Positions 48,101-61,374 of a stretch of 64,000 nt of DNA are shown piece after piece. This stretch comes from Earliella scabrosa. Its lineage: Eukaryota; Basidiomycota; Agaricomycetes; Polyporales; Polyporaceae. The position numbers and the translations under genes were made by a program. The stretch is taken from NCBI GenBank assembly GCA_022605405.1, contig JABYQQ010000005.1, forward strand, positions 1,798,001 through 1,862,000, read 5' to 3'. The notes below the pieces were generated by a model. The model saw only the letters and a program-made list of their open reading frames with translations. It ran no database searches and was not told where the DNA came from. Every line of letters starts with the position of its first letter. Within the stretch, counting starts at the first letter, position 1.

Positions 48101-49698
48101 GTGTGGCTTTATCGGAGAGAAGGTTCTGTACCCATCCGAACCAATGCTTGCCATCACTTTCCGTCAAGCAATTTCCAAAGCCGGTCAATTTGTCGCCTCG
48201 GGCAGTACTCCCTCCGGCACAAGCTGGAAGCTAGTCGGTCTGATCAAAGCCGATCTAAAACAGGACCGTGGCGGAGCGACACGCTACCTATTCACCATCT
48301 CCTACGCAGCTCACTTCCCTCCCAAACAGTTCGACGGTACTCTCAGCGACGACAACCGCATACTCTCTGGCACATGGACTTTCCCTTCAGGCAACGCGCA
48401 CGGGAGGTTCTTCTTCAAACGGCTGACGTGCGAGGCAATGCGATTTTGGCCATCTTCGACCGAGTTACAACAGGGCAAGCCAAGGGCGCTGTGGAGGTTC
48501 GCTCTCCGCACGGTTCAGGACCAAGTCCGACGGCGCCTATTCTCTGCGTCGTATTTCGCGGAGCGGCAGAAGACCCGCCAGAGCTACCTTCAGATCATTC
48601 GGAGTCACAGAAAGCCCCATGCAGAGCACGACCACAATGCGACTACGCGCTGTTACCTCAGCATGACTCCCTCTGAAGCTCGATACTACTCTATGGTTGA
48701 CGAGTATCGACAAGAGCTCTCCCCAAAGCATTGGTGGGTCCTTCATCAATCTCGATCGGTGACCTTTTTCTAACATACATGTAGCGGAGTAACATGCTCA
48801 TACTGTCGCACCTCTGTCGTTGGAGCTCGGCACATCTGTCTTGATTGTCACACAGCTCGAACGACCGTTGACCTGTGCGAGCGACCGCAGTGCATCGTAG
48901 CCTTCATCGGTGCGGACCGTAGAGCCGACTTGAGCGCTCCCCATCTGCCCTCCCATCGCCTTGTCAAGGTACGCAAGGTGGTCCACCGTCATCGCGAGTT
49001 CGGTGGGGTGTATCGAGCAGCGTACGACGGACTAATCAGAGCGGAAGAAGCGCTTTCGGACGTCCTGCCGTTCAAGGATATCTTTGGCGAAGACCCTCGT
49101 GCCGACTCTGGTCGTGCATACCGATGCATCGGATGTCAAAGTAGGGTATACCGGCCCTGCTGGTATTGCATCGAATGCGACACTAGTACGTCCCGTTTCG
49201 CGAGTACTAGTCGTACTCGCTCGTCTGATGCCAGAGAATCACGTAGATGACACGTTCATGTGCCTCACATGCGAAGCTAGCGGCAATACGACCGTCAAGA
49301 GCAGGCACAAATCAACGCACAGTCTCGTCCTCTGCCAGCTTCCGCGCGAGGACAGTCTCGCAGACGCCTCCATCTCCCCTCATTCGCCGTACTTTGGCCC
49401 CCGTCGCGGCACGCTACAGCCTACGACACCATACACCGAACTTACCACACGGCTTGCACAAGTGGAGAGTCGCTTCTCTGGGATGGACGCGCGGCTACAG
49501 CGCATCGAGGACCTCCTAGCTCTAATTGGGGGGCACTTCTCAGCCGGGCCAGGACACCAATTGCAAGCTCAGCAGCACCGAGGGCCACCACGGCACTCCA
49601 CATGGCATGCTCACCCGGTCAGCTCTGAACCGGTTGCTGATACACGACCCGAGAGCGAGTTCTCGGCATGGGTCCGACAGATGAGAGGGTCCACATGA
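45158..49698 (+). CDS. Large EF-hand and ZZ-type zinc-finger protein, agaricomycete family
   Basis: A protein of 1273 residues in 14 exons: 45158-45608, 45665-45779, 45833-46135, 46192-46573, 46627-46653, 46723-46988, 47039-47070, 47121-47434, 47496-47652, 47703-47764, 47817-48031, 48089-48733, 48785-49185, 49247-49698. Every junction keeps phase; exons 5 and 7 are only 27 and 32 nt. Residues 130-190 contain a helical segment (HPFLGLALSSFKVVVELELK) similar to N-terminal helices of fungal STAND-type proteins. Near 490 is an EF-hand (FDDDASGFITVGEA). The middle (HWMAYWAVGWQMAMTHYVIQ and on) is conserved in the family. Around 990-1030 a ZZ finger (CSYCRTSVVGARHICLDC) is followed near 1110-1150 by a second Cys/His cluster (RCIGCQSRVYRPCWYCIECD, then CLTCEA, HKSTHSLVLC). 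A Gln/Pro-rich coil ends the protein. It is probably calcium-responsive; the role is unknown. Confidence 0.85.
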
Positions 49699-49909
49699 AC
49701 GTCTCGAATGAGCGACGGGAACACAACAACCAGTGCCCTTGGTATATACGCGAGCAAGCAGAAACAGCAACTTGTACTAGTATAAGACTCTAGCTCTGAT
49801 AGCCATATGATCAAAGTCAATCTATGCGTTCCACTCATCAGCCGTGATCGTTACGCCTCTTGAGAGCTCATCCCATCCGATCTTCTCCCAGGTTACAGAC
49901 ACGAGCACT

Positions 49910-51366
<1,457 letters not shown>

Positions 51367-51450
51367 GTCTATGTGTAGTCACTTGAGAGGAGAGGAGGTA
51401 GAGAATACCGGGAGCGGGCTTGGTCCTCTTGGCCTTAACCTTGCTAGGAC

Positions 51451-51456
51451 TTTATA
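51451..51456 (-). promoter_or_regulatory. Probable TATA box of the peroxidase gene
   Basis: Reads TATAAA on the minus strand, about 85 bp upstream of the ATG. This is inferred from motif and spacing. Confidence 0.5.
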
Positions 51457-51670
51457 CTTCTCTCATTTCAGCGGGTACAGAGCTATCGAGCGGTTGGTAT
51501 CATGTCCCGACAAGGAACCAAGGAAGTGCCAAGCCGCATCCGTCCAATAGCAAAGAACTCGTTAGAGCTACACTCACGCTTGCAGCGAATCGCGGGCAGC
51601 CAACCGATGGGCCTCCCATGCAAATTGGTCGGATGAGACACGGCGGTCAACTTGCAGAGCAGGAGGAATG

Positions 51671-52210
51671 TCAATCTGCAGATGAAGGTGTCGCGTAGAT
51701 CCATGACCAGGCTGGCGGGGTCGCATGCTGCAGCTCGACACCAGGTACCAATGCCACGGCGGCGGGCATAGGGTCTTGCATCCCAAGGTACCGGTCAGGA
51801 TCCTGAAAGTCGGCCGGTGGATGTACCGCAAAAACACAAGCAGCCTGGGAATAGGCTTCACGAGTGTCAGACGTGGACAAGGAGCAGAGAAGTGTTCTCC
51901 CTATTTCCGGGAGCCATAGTACCACGGAACCGAGTTTAGGGTCCCATGGGTGGAGTCCAACTGTATGGTTACCTGTAGGTTGGGCACACAATCTGTCTCG
52001 ACAAAGTCGCACGGGGCATTTTGCTTGCTGGGGCCCAGATGTGTATCCTGTATGAGCCGATACCGGTATGAGAAAACACATGATAGCATGGGAGAACAAA
52101 CACACACACAGTGTAGGGTTGAGAATATGTAGTTTCGAAGATGGCACGAGAGCTGGTCTAGGGCTGTGATGATAACTGAACCAGTTCTCGGCGGCGAAGT
52201 GCTTGTACAT
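51671..52210 (-). pseudogene. Possible gene remnant, unrecognised
   Basis: A 179-codon open frame whose second half (FAVHPPADFQDPDRYLGMQD, then AAVALVPGVEL) reads like real protein. The neighbouring frame at 52107-51901 (PCDFVETDCVPNLQVTIQLD) also looks coding and is out of phase with it. Together they suggest two exons or pieces of one degraded membrane or secreted protein gene. No start, complete exon set or domain can be assigned. Confidence 0.25.
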
Positions 52211-52767
52211 GGTCGACCCAGGCCTTGCTGAGTAGGTATAATGATGTTCCTATATATTTGAGTTTCGGAACTTAGTACTTAGCACCCACCTCAAGTCCGA
52301 GACAGGCTGATCCGACTTGGCCTTCACAGTATGGCGCAGAACACGGTAAACTGCGATAGCTCGTAGGAACACGACGTTTGCAACGATACTTGACGCATGT
52401 CCGAGGTATGTCATTGTCACAGTGTGTGCCAGCGGGCTGGAAGTTTGAATGTGGTCGTTAAAACGTTAACCGTAAGATGCAGTAAGCGTGGGAAGGTGCT
52501 TAGAAAGAAGTGGCAGCTGACGAGCGCGGATTACGCTCGATCTTATCTGATAAGGAGAAATTGACCCCGCGGTCGACTCGCTCCGTAAGACGACCGCCAC
52601 CACAATTTCCGTCGAGACGTTCGCGATGATGCCCTCCGTCCTATCCTCGGCCCTCAGCCGCTCGGAAATATCATTTATTGCCCAAGCACTACGTCCTCGT
52701 TTATACCTTCCGCTGTGACCAGCTCCAGATCGCCCCGCGAGCCGCGAACTCCTAACGGAAGTTGCTC
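52211..52767. other. Intergenic region upstream of the Apd1-like gene
   Basis: About 560 bp with no supported gene. The ORF-like frames near 52.68-53.0 kb on the minus strand are shadows of the following gene. Confidence 0.45.
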
Positions 52768-54287
52768 ATGAGCGCATTTCGCAAACTCAAGGCGTTCGCA
52801 CTCGGACACAATCTCGACATGGAACAGACCTCCAAGCAGCTGCAAGCCGCAGACGTACCTGTCTCCGATGCCCCGTGCAGAGGCTGTGCAGATCCTTGCG
52901 ATGAAGGTGAGTGAGGAAGATGAACCGTGCTTGGCACCCTCCGGTATGGAACGAAATCCCCCTTTCCAGGACACGATGAGTATCCGAAGTTCGACGTGGA
53001 CATGGAAACAGAGATGCTGGGGTCGGTAAAGCCATATGGCCGCCAGGCAAGTTGTCTCTTTACCCGGTCGGGGTATTGGTGAGTCGAGTGCTTACGCTCG
53101 GGCAGATCGTCATCTCGTCAGGCAAGACAGATTGGATCCGCGAAGTCACCGATGGCAAGGGCACTCTTGCAGGATACATGTGGGATGTTGTCTCCTCCGG
53201 CGGGACTTCCAAAGACAAAGAGAAGGCAAAGTCCAAGGAGGACAAGCCAGCGAATGGTGCACCCGTACAATCGGTCGCAGGTGTATTCGATTCCACCAAA
53301 GCCAAGAGGGTGACCATCCAGAACGGCAGCCATCGCACCGTTTCGGACGACCACGACAAGGAGACCGTGCTCGTATTTCCGGACTACAAGGTCGTCACCG
53401 AGGTTGACGTTTCCAAAGCCGGTGCGGAAGAGCTGTGGGACGGCGCAGTAAGCCCATCGGTAGCCCTGCGCTCTGCTCCAGAGAACAAGGGGGCAACAGT
53501 CAAGTCATGGATCCTGCCCTACGCTTGCGTGATCCTCCTCTGTGCGTTACCCGCAGCGTTTGCCCCATGACGCTGGTTGCTCACCCCCTCTTTCTGTTCC
53601 TCCAGGCTCCCACAAGCGCCGCGACAACCGGTGCGGCATCGCAGCCCCCAAACTCGAGCACTGTACGTCAATCCCGCACCTCGTCTCTTCCCACCATGTA
53701 CCTCTCGCGCCAGCATCAACCCACCTATTCTTGTCTCCAATGACTGACTGCCTATCCGCCTTCGCAGCGCTGACGCTCGCTCTGGAGCGCGAAGGCTGGG
53801 AAGTGCACCAGCAGGTCGAGGACCCGTCCATGTCAGGGCCCGCGCTCGAGGACGACCCGTCCCTGTTCACAGCGTCCGACGAAGAGAAGCAGGCGGAGAT
53901 CGTCCGCCGCCTCCAGAGCGTCGACGCCGCGCACGCGGAGCACAAACGTGCCCTCATCCTCTACTGCTCGCACATCGGCGGGCACAAGTACGCAGGAAAC
54001 GTGATCGTGCGTATCGTCTCACTCCCCCTTCCCTCCACTGTTACCCCTGCCCCGCAGCCCCGACTTCCTTCGTCCGTCGGACGTTTCAGGCTGACATGAC
54101 TCCCCTTCTCTCCCACCAACAGATCAATACGCCGAGCGGCGCCTCAGTGTGGTATGGGCGGGTGACGCCCCACGAGGTAGACGCGATCGTAAAGGAGACG
54201 ATCATCGGCGGCAAGGTCCTCCCAGCACTTCTCCGTGGTGGGATGAATCTGTGCCATCCCGGGCGCAAGACCCTGAACGACTGGTAG
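52768..54287 (+). CDS. Sucrase/ferredoxin-like (Apd1/Aim32 family) thioredoxin-like iron-sulfur protein
   Basis: A protein of 370 residues in six exons (52768-52906, 52970-53046, 53106-53541, 53606-53662, 53768-54006, 54123-54287). The N-terminal PCRGCADPCDEGHDEYP gives a Cys-rich motif, and the middle is a long charged linker. The C-terminal thioredoxin-like ferredoxin region carries CSHKRRDNRCGIAAPKLE, then YCSHIGGHKYAGN and PSGASVWYGRVTPHEVD. Yeast Apd1 and Aim32 bind a [2Fe-2S] cluster through Cys and the His pair of the HxGGH motif, which is intact here. Members act in cytosolic or mitochondrial redox homeostasis; the partner here is unknown. The second intron (53047-53105) begins GCAAGT after CAG, a strong GC-AG intron. 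Its removal is needed to join GRQ to IVISSGKTDW in phase. Confidence 0.88.
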
Positions 54288-54967
54288 CAGAGTTGGGCGC
54301 GCAGCCCGCGGTCGTGTTCGCTGTCATCGTACCTTTTTGCAGTGTCCTGGAACCACTAGAGCGCTAGAGCATCGCGGTCTCAGTCTTCGTTCGCATGACA
54401 CTTAGACTCCGGGGGTGACACGGCTTAGCTTCGTAGAGTGCAGCGTGGCCTCGCTTGGAGCGATGTCAGATGTGAGGAGACGTTTGCGTGTTACAAATAC
54501 ATGGGGTACGGGTGGATGAGGGAGTGTCATTAGTACACGGGCCCCAAGTGCACGCGACGCGATCTGTATATATATCGTACCTATCTGCAGCTGTACAACA
54601 TGAGGCGTAGACTACGGGGGTAATTGGCTTATGTGAAGGCATAGACTCGGGTGGGAGTTGACGCATAGCGACACATCGATGGTTATACACAACTTGTGAG
54701 TGACCGGGACACGAAAACCATGAAGGGAAGAGAGGGAGGAGACGGTGAGAGGGTTTGAAGTCCGTAGTGTAGCAATAAAAGTAACCCTACGCCTTCGCAT
54801 TATAGGACGATGCAATGTTCGGGCCGAGGGCAGTTGAGGATGTGTCGAAACGGACTGGGGACAGATGCAGTTAAGATGTGTGGATGGAGAAGGAGTCAGT
54901 GCACGAGAGAGCGACAAAGCACAGCAAGGGCAGGGGAGACGGGAACGACGGCTCGGCACTACTAACA
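54288..54967. other. Convergent 3' region (Apd1-like / Gad8-like)
   Basis: About 680 bp, probably both 3' UTRs. No gene is seen. Confidence 0.5.
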
Positions 54968-57828
54968 TCATAGGTGCATGTCGTCGTCGAACCCGTCAAA
55001 CTCGCCCCCTCTCCCCTTCGCCTTCGCGTACCGGCCCGCGGGCGCGTCGTCCTCGACCTCGTCGTCCGTGGTCGGATACGGGCTCTCCGCCTCGTCCACC
55101 GCCTCGTCCGGCGCGTCCTTCTGCGCGAGCATGCCCGCCGGCGGCGCGACGATCGACTCGCCGTGGTACGTGAACCCGCGGAAGTTCTCTTGCACGCTGT
55201 TCGTCAGCGGCGGCACGTCCGCGTCCCGCTTCTTCTTCGACTTGGCGATCTCGATGCCCTGCACCGGCGTCGGCCCTGGGCGGTCTGAGCCGAGCGGGCC
55301 GTTCGGCGTGTGGACGGTGACGCTGTTCACGCTCTGGGAGAGCGCGACCCAGTCCTCGGACGGGTCCTCCTCGTCCAGCGCCATGTCCCCGAGTCCGACC
55401 TCACGCATGTCCGCGGATGTGAACTCGGGGTCGAAGTTGGCGACGGACTCGTCTGACTCAACGACGGGCTTGAACGGCGGCGTGACTTGTTTCTTCGAGA
55501 GCGCTTCCCAGTCGATCGTCTTGAAGAACGGGTGCTCCTTCAGCTCGGCGGCGTCGCGCTGCGCACCGAGACGGTGCTTCGGATTCCGGTTCAGAAGCTA
55601 GTTGCCCAGTTAGCGTCCACAGTAGCTTCACGGAGGTGGAAACTCGACGTACGCCCTTCACAAATTGCTTGCCGTCTTCGTTAATGACGCCCTTGGGGAA
55701 CTTAATCTTGCCGAAGCAGATGTTCTTGTACATTTGCTGCGTGTCCTCGGCGTAGAACGGACTCCAGCCACAGCACATCTCAAATAGAAGGACGCCAAGA
55801 CTCCAGAAGTCGACCAGTTTAGAGTAGCCGTGCTCGTCGAGCAGGACTTCCGGCGCAAGGTACTCCGTGGTACCACAGAAAGTGTTCGTGAGCTCGTCTG
55901 ACCGGAGATCCGGCTTTGACAGACCGAAATCACAGAGGGCGACGTGTCCGGTGGCATCCAGGAGAATGTTTTCCGGCTTCAAATCACTGCAACTCCCATG
56001 AGCCACGTGAACGTGTTGGGACTCACCGGCGCACTTACCGATATACGATGTCATACTTGTGCAAATGTTCAAGGGCGAGGATCAGCTCGGCTACGTAGAA
56101 CCGCGCACGCTCCTCGCTAAACCTAGTCTCCTTCTGTAGATGCCAGAACAGTTCTCCGCCACTCTTGAAGTCGGTCACCAGGTAGAGGTCAGTTTCCGTC
56201 TGGAATGAAAACTTCAAGCCAACGAGGAATGGACATTCCAATGAGCGTTGTAGGATCTTGCGTTCGCCAATGGTGTGCGCGACCTCTTTCTTCTCAATGA
56301 TTTCGCGCTTGGAGAGCACCTTCATGGCATATATGCGCTTCGTATCCCGTTTCCGCACCTGGAACACACGGCCAAACGTTCCCCGACCGATAAGCTTGAG
56401 GAACTCAAAGTCTTTCGGCGTGAGCGCGCGCTTGGACTAAATTGTCGCGTACGAGTAGCGGTTGATCGAGGGCGTGCGAAATGTGGGGGAGATGATGCGA
56501 TCGCGAGAGAATAACGGAGGCGAGATGAGTGGATGGAGACAACTGCGCGCGGATCATGTGCGCACCTTGTAGGCCTCGAATGTGATCTGAACTCTCATCT
56601 CTCCGGCGACAGCCTCGTTCTCGAACGGTTGTAGCCTAGCACGCAACGCAATCGGAATCACGCAACGGCCACGAGGTCGAACCCGGCGAACAAACGCGAT
56701 ACGATGAAAATTTCGCGAGGAGAGGGGCGGAGGGGGCAGTCAGACTGTCAGAGGTGCTCCGGGAGAGATGGTGACCGAGCACTCACTTGTACCATTGGTC
56801 CACCGTATGATCATGAACGAGTGCGGGCTTGATTTGGACGGTTCCAAGGAAGGCATGTTCGGACAGAGAGCGGTCGTACACGCTGAGTGTGATGACTGAC
56901 TGTTCGGAGGTCACATCGCTGCCTGAGATGAGCGACCTGGGGAAATGGAGCACGCCTGAACATGCAACACTCACAACGACACCTCGTGCTTCCAAACGGG
57001 ATTGTGCGCGGATACGCGGGAGCCAAACATCGCACTGAGCTGCGACTTACCCGAACCGCCCGAACCGAAGGATGAGGACGGCGTCGCCTGTGCGCTACTC
57101 CGCGCGCTCGCCCCGTTCTGCTTGCCATTGGCCTTGCTGCTTATTGCGCCAAGGGCAGACAGAGCGGTGGAGGAGGAGTTGCGAGAGATAGCAACGCCCT
57201 TGACCTCCTTGTCTCCCTCCTCCGTTGGATCGCGGCTGACGAACTCGTTCTGCTCGAACTGAACGACGACGTAGGGCCGTGAGAGAGCGGAGCGGACGTT
57301 GAGGCCACGGGCTTGGATGAGCTTGACGTGGATTTGGCCCTTGGATGGGCCCGATTGCTGCATCGATGACGATGCGGCGTTTGAGGATGTGGCGGGAGTA
57401 CTCCTGCCGTTGGTCTGGGGAGCAGAAGAGCCGGATGAGGAAGAGGAGCCGGCGGAGCCAGGCTGTTTGGAGTTCTGACGCTTTGGAGGAGGAGGCTGTT
57501 GCATGTTGAAGACTGGAGCATGAATAGATAGGCCAGTGGTTGGGAGAGCGGAGGGAAGAGGCGTCGCGGAGGGCGTCAAGGGGCCTAATCGGGACGGAGC
57601 CTCGGGACCATTGACGGCGGGCTGGGCTGGACCGCCGAAGATGGCGGGAGAAAGGTCGTGTTGGGGCGTGCTCAGCAGCTGGTGGTGGTAGTTCGGCGCA
57701 GGCTGCGTCTGCGCCGCGGGTGCGTGCTGGACACTCGACATGAGCTCAAACGGATTCTTGCGCTCCTGCCCGTTGGGCCCCGCCCGGGGGGTCAGATCAG
57801 CGGGATTTGACGGCCAGAATTTGAGCAT
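54968..57828 (-). CDS. AGC kinase of the Ypk1/Gad8 (SGK-like) type with C2-like N-terminus
   Basis: A protein of 805 residues in six exons (57828-56975, 56918-56787, 56635-56566, 56436-56039, 55986-55653, 55597-54968). The disordered, Ser/Pro-rich N-terminus is followed near 163-315 by a C2-like domain (GQIHVKLIQARGLNV, YVVVQFEQNEFVSRD, SVITLSVYDRSL). The kinase starts near 352 (LIGRGTFGRVFQVRKRDTKR), with AMKVL, VYRDLKPENILLD, CDFGLSKPD and the activation loop TNTFCGTTEYLAPEVLL. The C-terminal hydrophobic motif is FRGFTYHGES. In fission yeast Gad8 and budding yeast Ypk1, PDK1 phosphorylates the loop Thr and TORC2 the hydrophobic motif; both residues are present here. The kinase controls plasma-membrane stress and sphingolipid homeostasis. 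Introns of 151 and 129 bp before the kinase are long for this locus. Confidence 0.93.
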
Positions 57829-58098
57829 GGTGGTCGTGTGCAACGACGAGAATGGACTGATCTACAGCGACGAGGACGTTCAGATGACGAGTGGGATAGC
57901 ACAGAGAGGACAGCGGGAGGAGTAGATAGTCGGTAGATACGGGAAGAAGGGACGAAAGCAGTCGTTCCGAGTCGTCATCGCCTTCCTTATGCACATGTTT
58001 GTCTCGGGACATCCGACCCTCCTCCGCCCAACTCCACCGGGTTGTGATGTCGATCCCGCAGACTAGTACTATTGCCCAGGGCCTCGGCGATGTACACG

Positions 58099-58763
58099 CT
58101 ACTCCCGCCTCCTCCCCGCACCCTCCACAACGTCCCCGACGGCCGCAACGACCTCCGCCCGCCCGTCGCCCGCCGTGGTCTGCAGCTCGAGTGCCCGCGC
58201 TTGCACCTGGTCTTCCAAGTATTCTTTGCTCCACCGCAGCGCCCGAAGGACCCCTCCGATCAGTACCCCCAAAACCGTTGTTCGCCGGACGGCCGTCCAG
58301 GGCAATCGGTCTGCATCCGCATCTCTCATGAGCTCCCCGGCATAGCACAACAATTGTCGGAATAAACAAGGCACTCACACACCGCACCAAATAGCACGCC
58401 CGTACCCAGACCGGCCGCCACCTCGCGCACGTCGTCCAGGCCTAGTCTCGTGCAGCCCTCCTCAACGGCCACCCATCCCGCCGCTGTCAATCCGAGCTTG
58501 GTGGCATCCGCGCCAGCTCCCTTGAGGCCGCCGAGAAGGACGCGGTAGTTTTTCGACTTGTTGTATAGGTACCAGCCCCGCACCGTCTTGGGAGCGCGGT
58601 GCGCATTCTCTGCAAGGAATCTCAGCGACGACGCCCGAGACCCACGAAAGAGGCCGATGGTGATGCCGGTGAGGACCGCCGCCCCAGGAAGGAGATAGTA
58701 GCGTCGAGGGATGTCTATGTGGATGGCGGGGAGCTCATCGTCGTTGCCGGTCGTCGAGGACAT
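58099..58763 (-). CDS. Small membrane protein, possibly mitochondrial Tim17/22-like fold
   Basis: A protein of 198 residues in two exons (58763-58379 and 58310-58099). Hydrophobic, glycine-rich segments are seen at about 25-45 (YYLLPGAAVLTGITIGLFRG), around 95-110, 120-135 (EVAAGLGTGVLFGAVYRLPW) and 140-155 (TTVLGVLIGGVLRALRW). Small-residue-rich GxxxG-like helices of this kind resemble the Tim17/Tim22/Tim23 family, but I see no diagnostic motif, so the class is inference. An upstream in-frame ATG at 58817 would add 18 basic residues that could serve as a presequence. It is transcribed in the same direction as the Gad8-like kinase and ends 270 bp upstream of it. Confidence 0.7.
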
Positions 58764-59790
58764 GGCTTGCTGCCACCGCACACGCTTCAGTCCCCCTTCT
58801 TTCGAGCATGACCTCATCGGCCTTCTTCCGGCATCTCCAACAGGCGCACCCGCGCCGTTCTTCGGGATGTCCGGACCGCGCTATTCAACGCCAGTCCCCA
58901 CTCGACTTTGACCTTATGAATACACTGGGGGTCGATGCATCGTATGTAGTGTTCTCAATGTTAGCGTTCATCGTTGTACTGCAGTAACCACGAGCCATGC
59001 CATCACGGTGCTAGGACAAACATGTCACTTGCCGTCCTCCCCCAAGACGCCTATGTGACAGGACAACTGAATTGTATCCGATGCGAAGCATGCGCGGAAC
59101 TTGCCATGCCACAACCATTCGACAATTTGAAGAGGACGATATATGCGTGTGGTACGCCATCGTAGTGTTAGTTGGAGAGATTGAAGCTAGACGTGATCCG
59201 GCGAACTGAACATCGCATCATGCCTGGGTGTCTATATTTTGGGAATAAGCGCATACCAGACTCCCCAACCATGACATGCAGAAGAAAATGAGCTTGAAAA
59301 GGTCGAAATCAGTACTCTGGCATCCTTGCCCATGCAACTAGCCCTTGTGGTAGTAGGACGAGAGGGGGGCGATGGCCTGGTTGTGGGCAGTTTGTTCGTG
59401 TATTCGTCTGCTTGCGAGAGCCAAATTTGTTTTCTCGCGTTTTCTCTCATTTGGACTCTGTATGAAGCTGTTTGAACCGTGGCTGAGATGGACAAACAAG
59501 AACCCCGCCTCTTCCTCCGACCATCATCTGTCTTCATCATGCTCGCCGTCGTCGTCGTCGAATCCGCGCACGCTATGGCGCACAGCGAGCGGGCGCACGC
59601 GCGCAGGAGACCTGGCCTGTGCGCCGTTGGGAAACTGCTGACATAAGCATGTTCAGTTCGACTCGTCCAGAGCCAGCCCATTCACCCCGCCACTGTGCAT
59701 CTCCCCGCGTCCTATCCTCGTCCTGTCCGCACTCCCTGCCCTCCTTGTGCCCTAGTGTCACCTCGACCACACCTGTAACCCCATAGCACG
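58764..59790. other. Divergent intergenic region upstream of the forkhead gene
   Basis: About 1 kb without a supported gene. Short frames on both strands lack domains. The last 200 bp before 59791 are pyrimidine-rich. Confidence 0.5.
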
Positions 59791-61021
59791 ATGTCTCAGC
59801 CGCCGATGGGCCTGACGCCTCAGGAGATGATGCAACATGCGCAGCCAACTCCTCAGCCTGTCAACTACTATTCCGACGCGAGTACGACCAACGATCTCAC
59901 AGGAGGTCTTCCAATCAACCTCGACTCTCTGCGCGACGGCCCACCAGGGAGCAAGCCATTCTACCCCTACTCGACCCTAATTCGGTACGCGTCGAGCCAG
60001 TCTGGAGGCAGGGTCGCGCTGACGGAGCTCATGGTGTGTCATAGGTACGCAATCAAGGGCTCTCCGAACCAGAAACTGCTCCTGGAGGACATTTACTATG
60101 CTATTGAGTCACGAGTACGTGCTACATGCGTGTTCGTTAGGTCCTTGCGCGTGTGCCACTCACACTTTGCGTACAGTTCCCCTACTTTCGAACTGCCCCG
60201 CCGGGATGGAAGGTGAGTCTCGTCATCTCTCTTCACCGCTAGGGCGTATCATGGCATCCATCGCCACCTCGCCCCCGCCCATCGATACCATGCTCATGCT
60301 CGTCTCGCGTAGAACTCCGTCCGACACAATCTTTCCCTGAACCCTTGCTTCGAGAAGGTACCACGCCCCCTAACGGATCGTGGAAAGGGCTCCTATTGGA
60401 CTGTCAACGACAACGTAGACCCAAGGACAGGCGTCCACCGTATTCGAAAGAAGAAGGGCAAGCACGCACAGAAGGGTTCACCCCCTCTTGAGCAACAGGA
60501 TATAGACTACCATCCTGGCTCTGACCAGCCCCCAGCCTTCGACCCTACCACCCAGTTCGTACCTCCCCCACAGATGCCCACCGAAGCTGGTCCCAGCCGG
60601 CAGGTGCCGCCACCGCCGTTCGCGCCTGTGCCATTCCCTCAGTAGGTGTCTCGCCGCGTGAGTAGGCCGTCCTGCAAGCTGATCATACCCCTCTCCGCCA
60701 CGCAGGTTCGACCCCAACTACCAGATCCCACTGTTCCGGCCAGATGAACAGTTCGATATGGACGAGCAGGGCGAGATCAACTGGCATGCGGCGTGGAGGA
60801 AGGAGCTGGCGCAGCTGCAGCAGGCGACGGAGGAGCAGGAGAAGGCGGGGGCGGCGCAGGAGTGGTACAGGATCATGTTCCTCAAGGTCCGCACTGCGAT
60901 GATGACCCCCATGAGCCTCCCGGCTGGAGAGCCTCTGCCCCCGCCGCCCCATGCCATCCCTAACCAGCCGCCGAACCCGAGTGAAGTCCCGGTGCAGGTG
61001 CCTATTAGGGAGCAGCAGTGA
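59791..61021 (+). CDS. Forkhead-domain transcription factor
   Basis: A protein of 314 residues in five exons (59791-59984, 60045-60114, 60177-60212, 60313-60641, 60706-61021). The forkhead domain, about residues 53-140, is assembled over four exons: [40 protein letters not shown], recognition helix [16 protein letters not shown] and wing [13 protein letters not shown]. Without the intron at 59985-60044 the domain would contain about 20 foreign residues. A basic [13 protein letters not shown] stretch follows as a likely nuclear signal. The C-terminus is Pro/Gln-rich with a short helix ([19 protein letters not shown]). The domain binds DNA sequence-specifically; target genes cannot be told from here. 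Confidence 0.92.
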
Positions 61022-61374
61022 TCGCTGTGGTGTGCTATCGAAGTGGTTCTATGTTGTACATGATAGGCTGGCTCCATATGCGCGCGGATTGTGGTGTGGT
61101 GTGTAAATAGTGGAGGGTGCTTGTTTTCAGTGTCGTCGTCTAGGTTCTCCTGTAGCTTATCCAGTGCACTCTCGTGTAATCAGCTGTCGTCTTTCAAGAA
61201 CTCAATTCTTCAGAATACAGTCTTTCAACCAAATCCACTATAATGATAAACCTAACACTCGATGGTCCATATAGCGCCTCGCGCGCCTTGTCCCCAACTT
61301 CAAAGTTCAATCATCTCCATGATATCGACCACCGCTGACTGTCATCTCCCGCTCTATCGAGCACTGCATTAGAG
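61022..61374. other. Intergenic region between forkhead gene and MED18
   Basis: About 350 bp of AT-rich tandem intergenic sequence. No gene. Confidence 0.5.
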
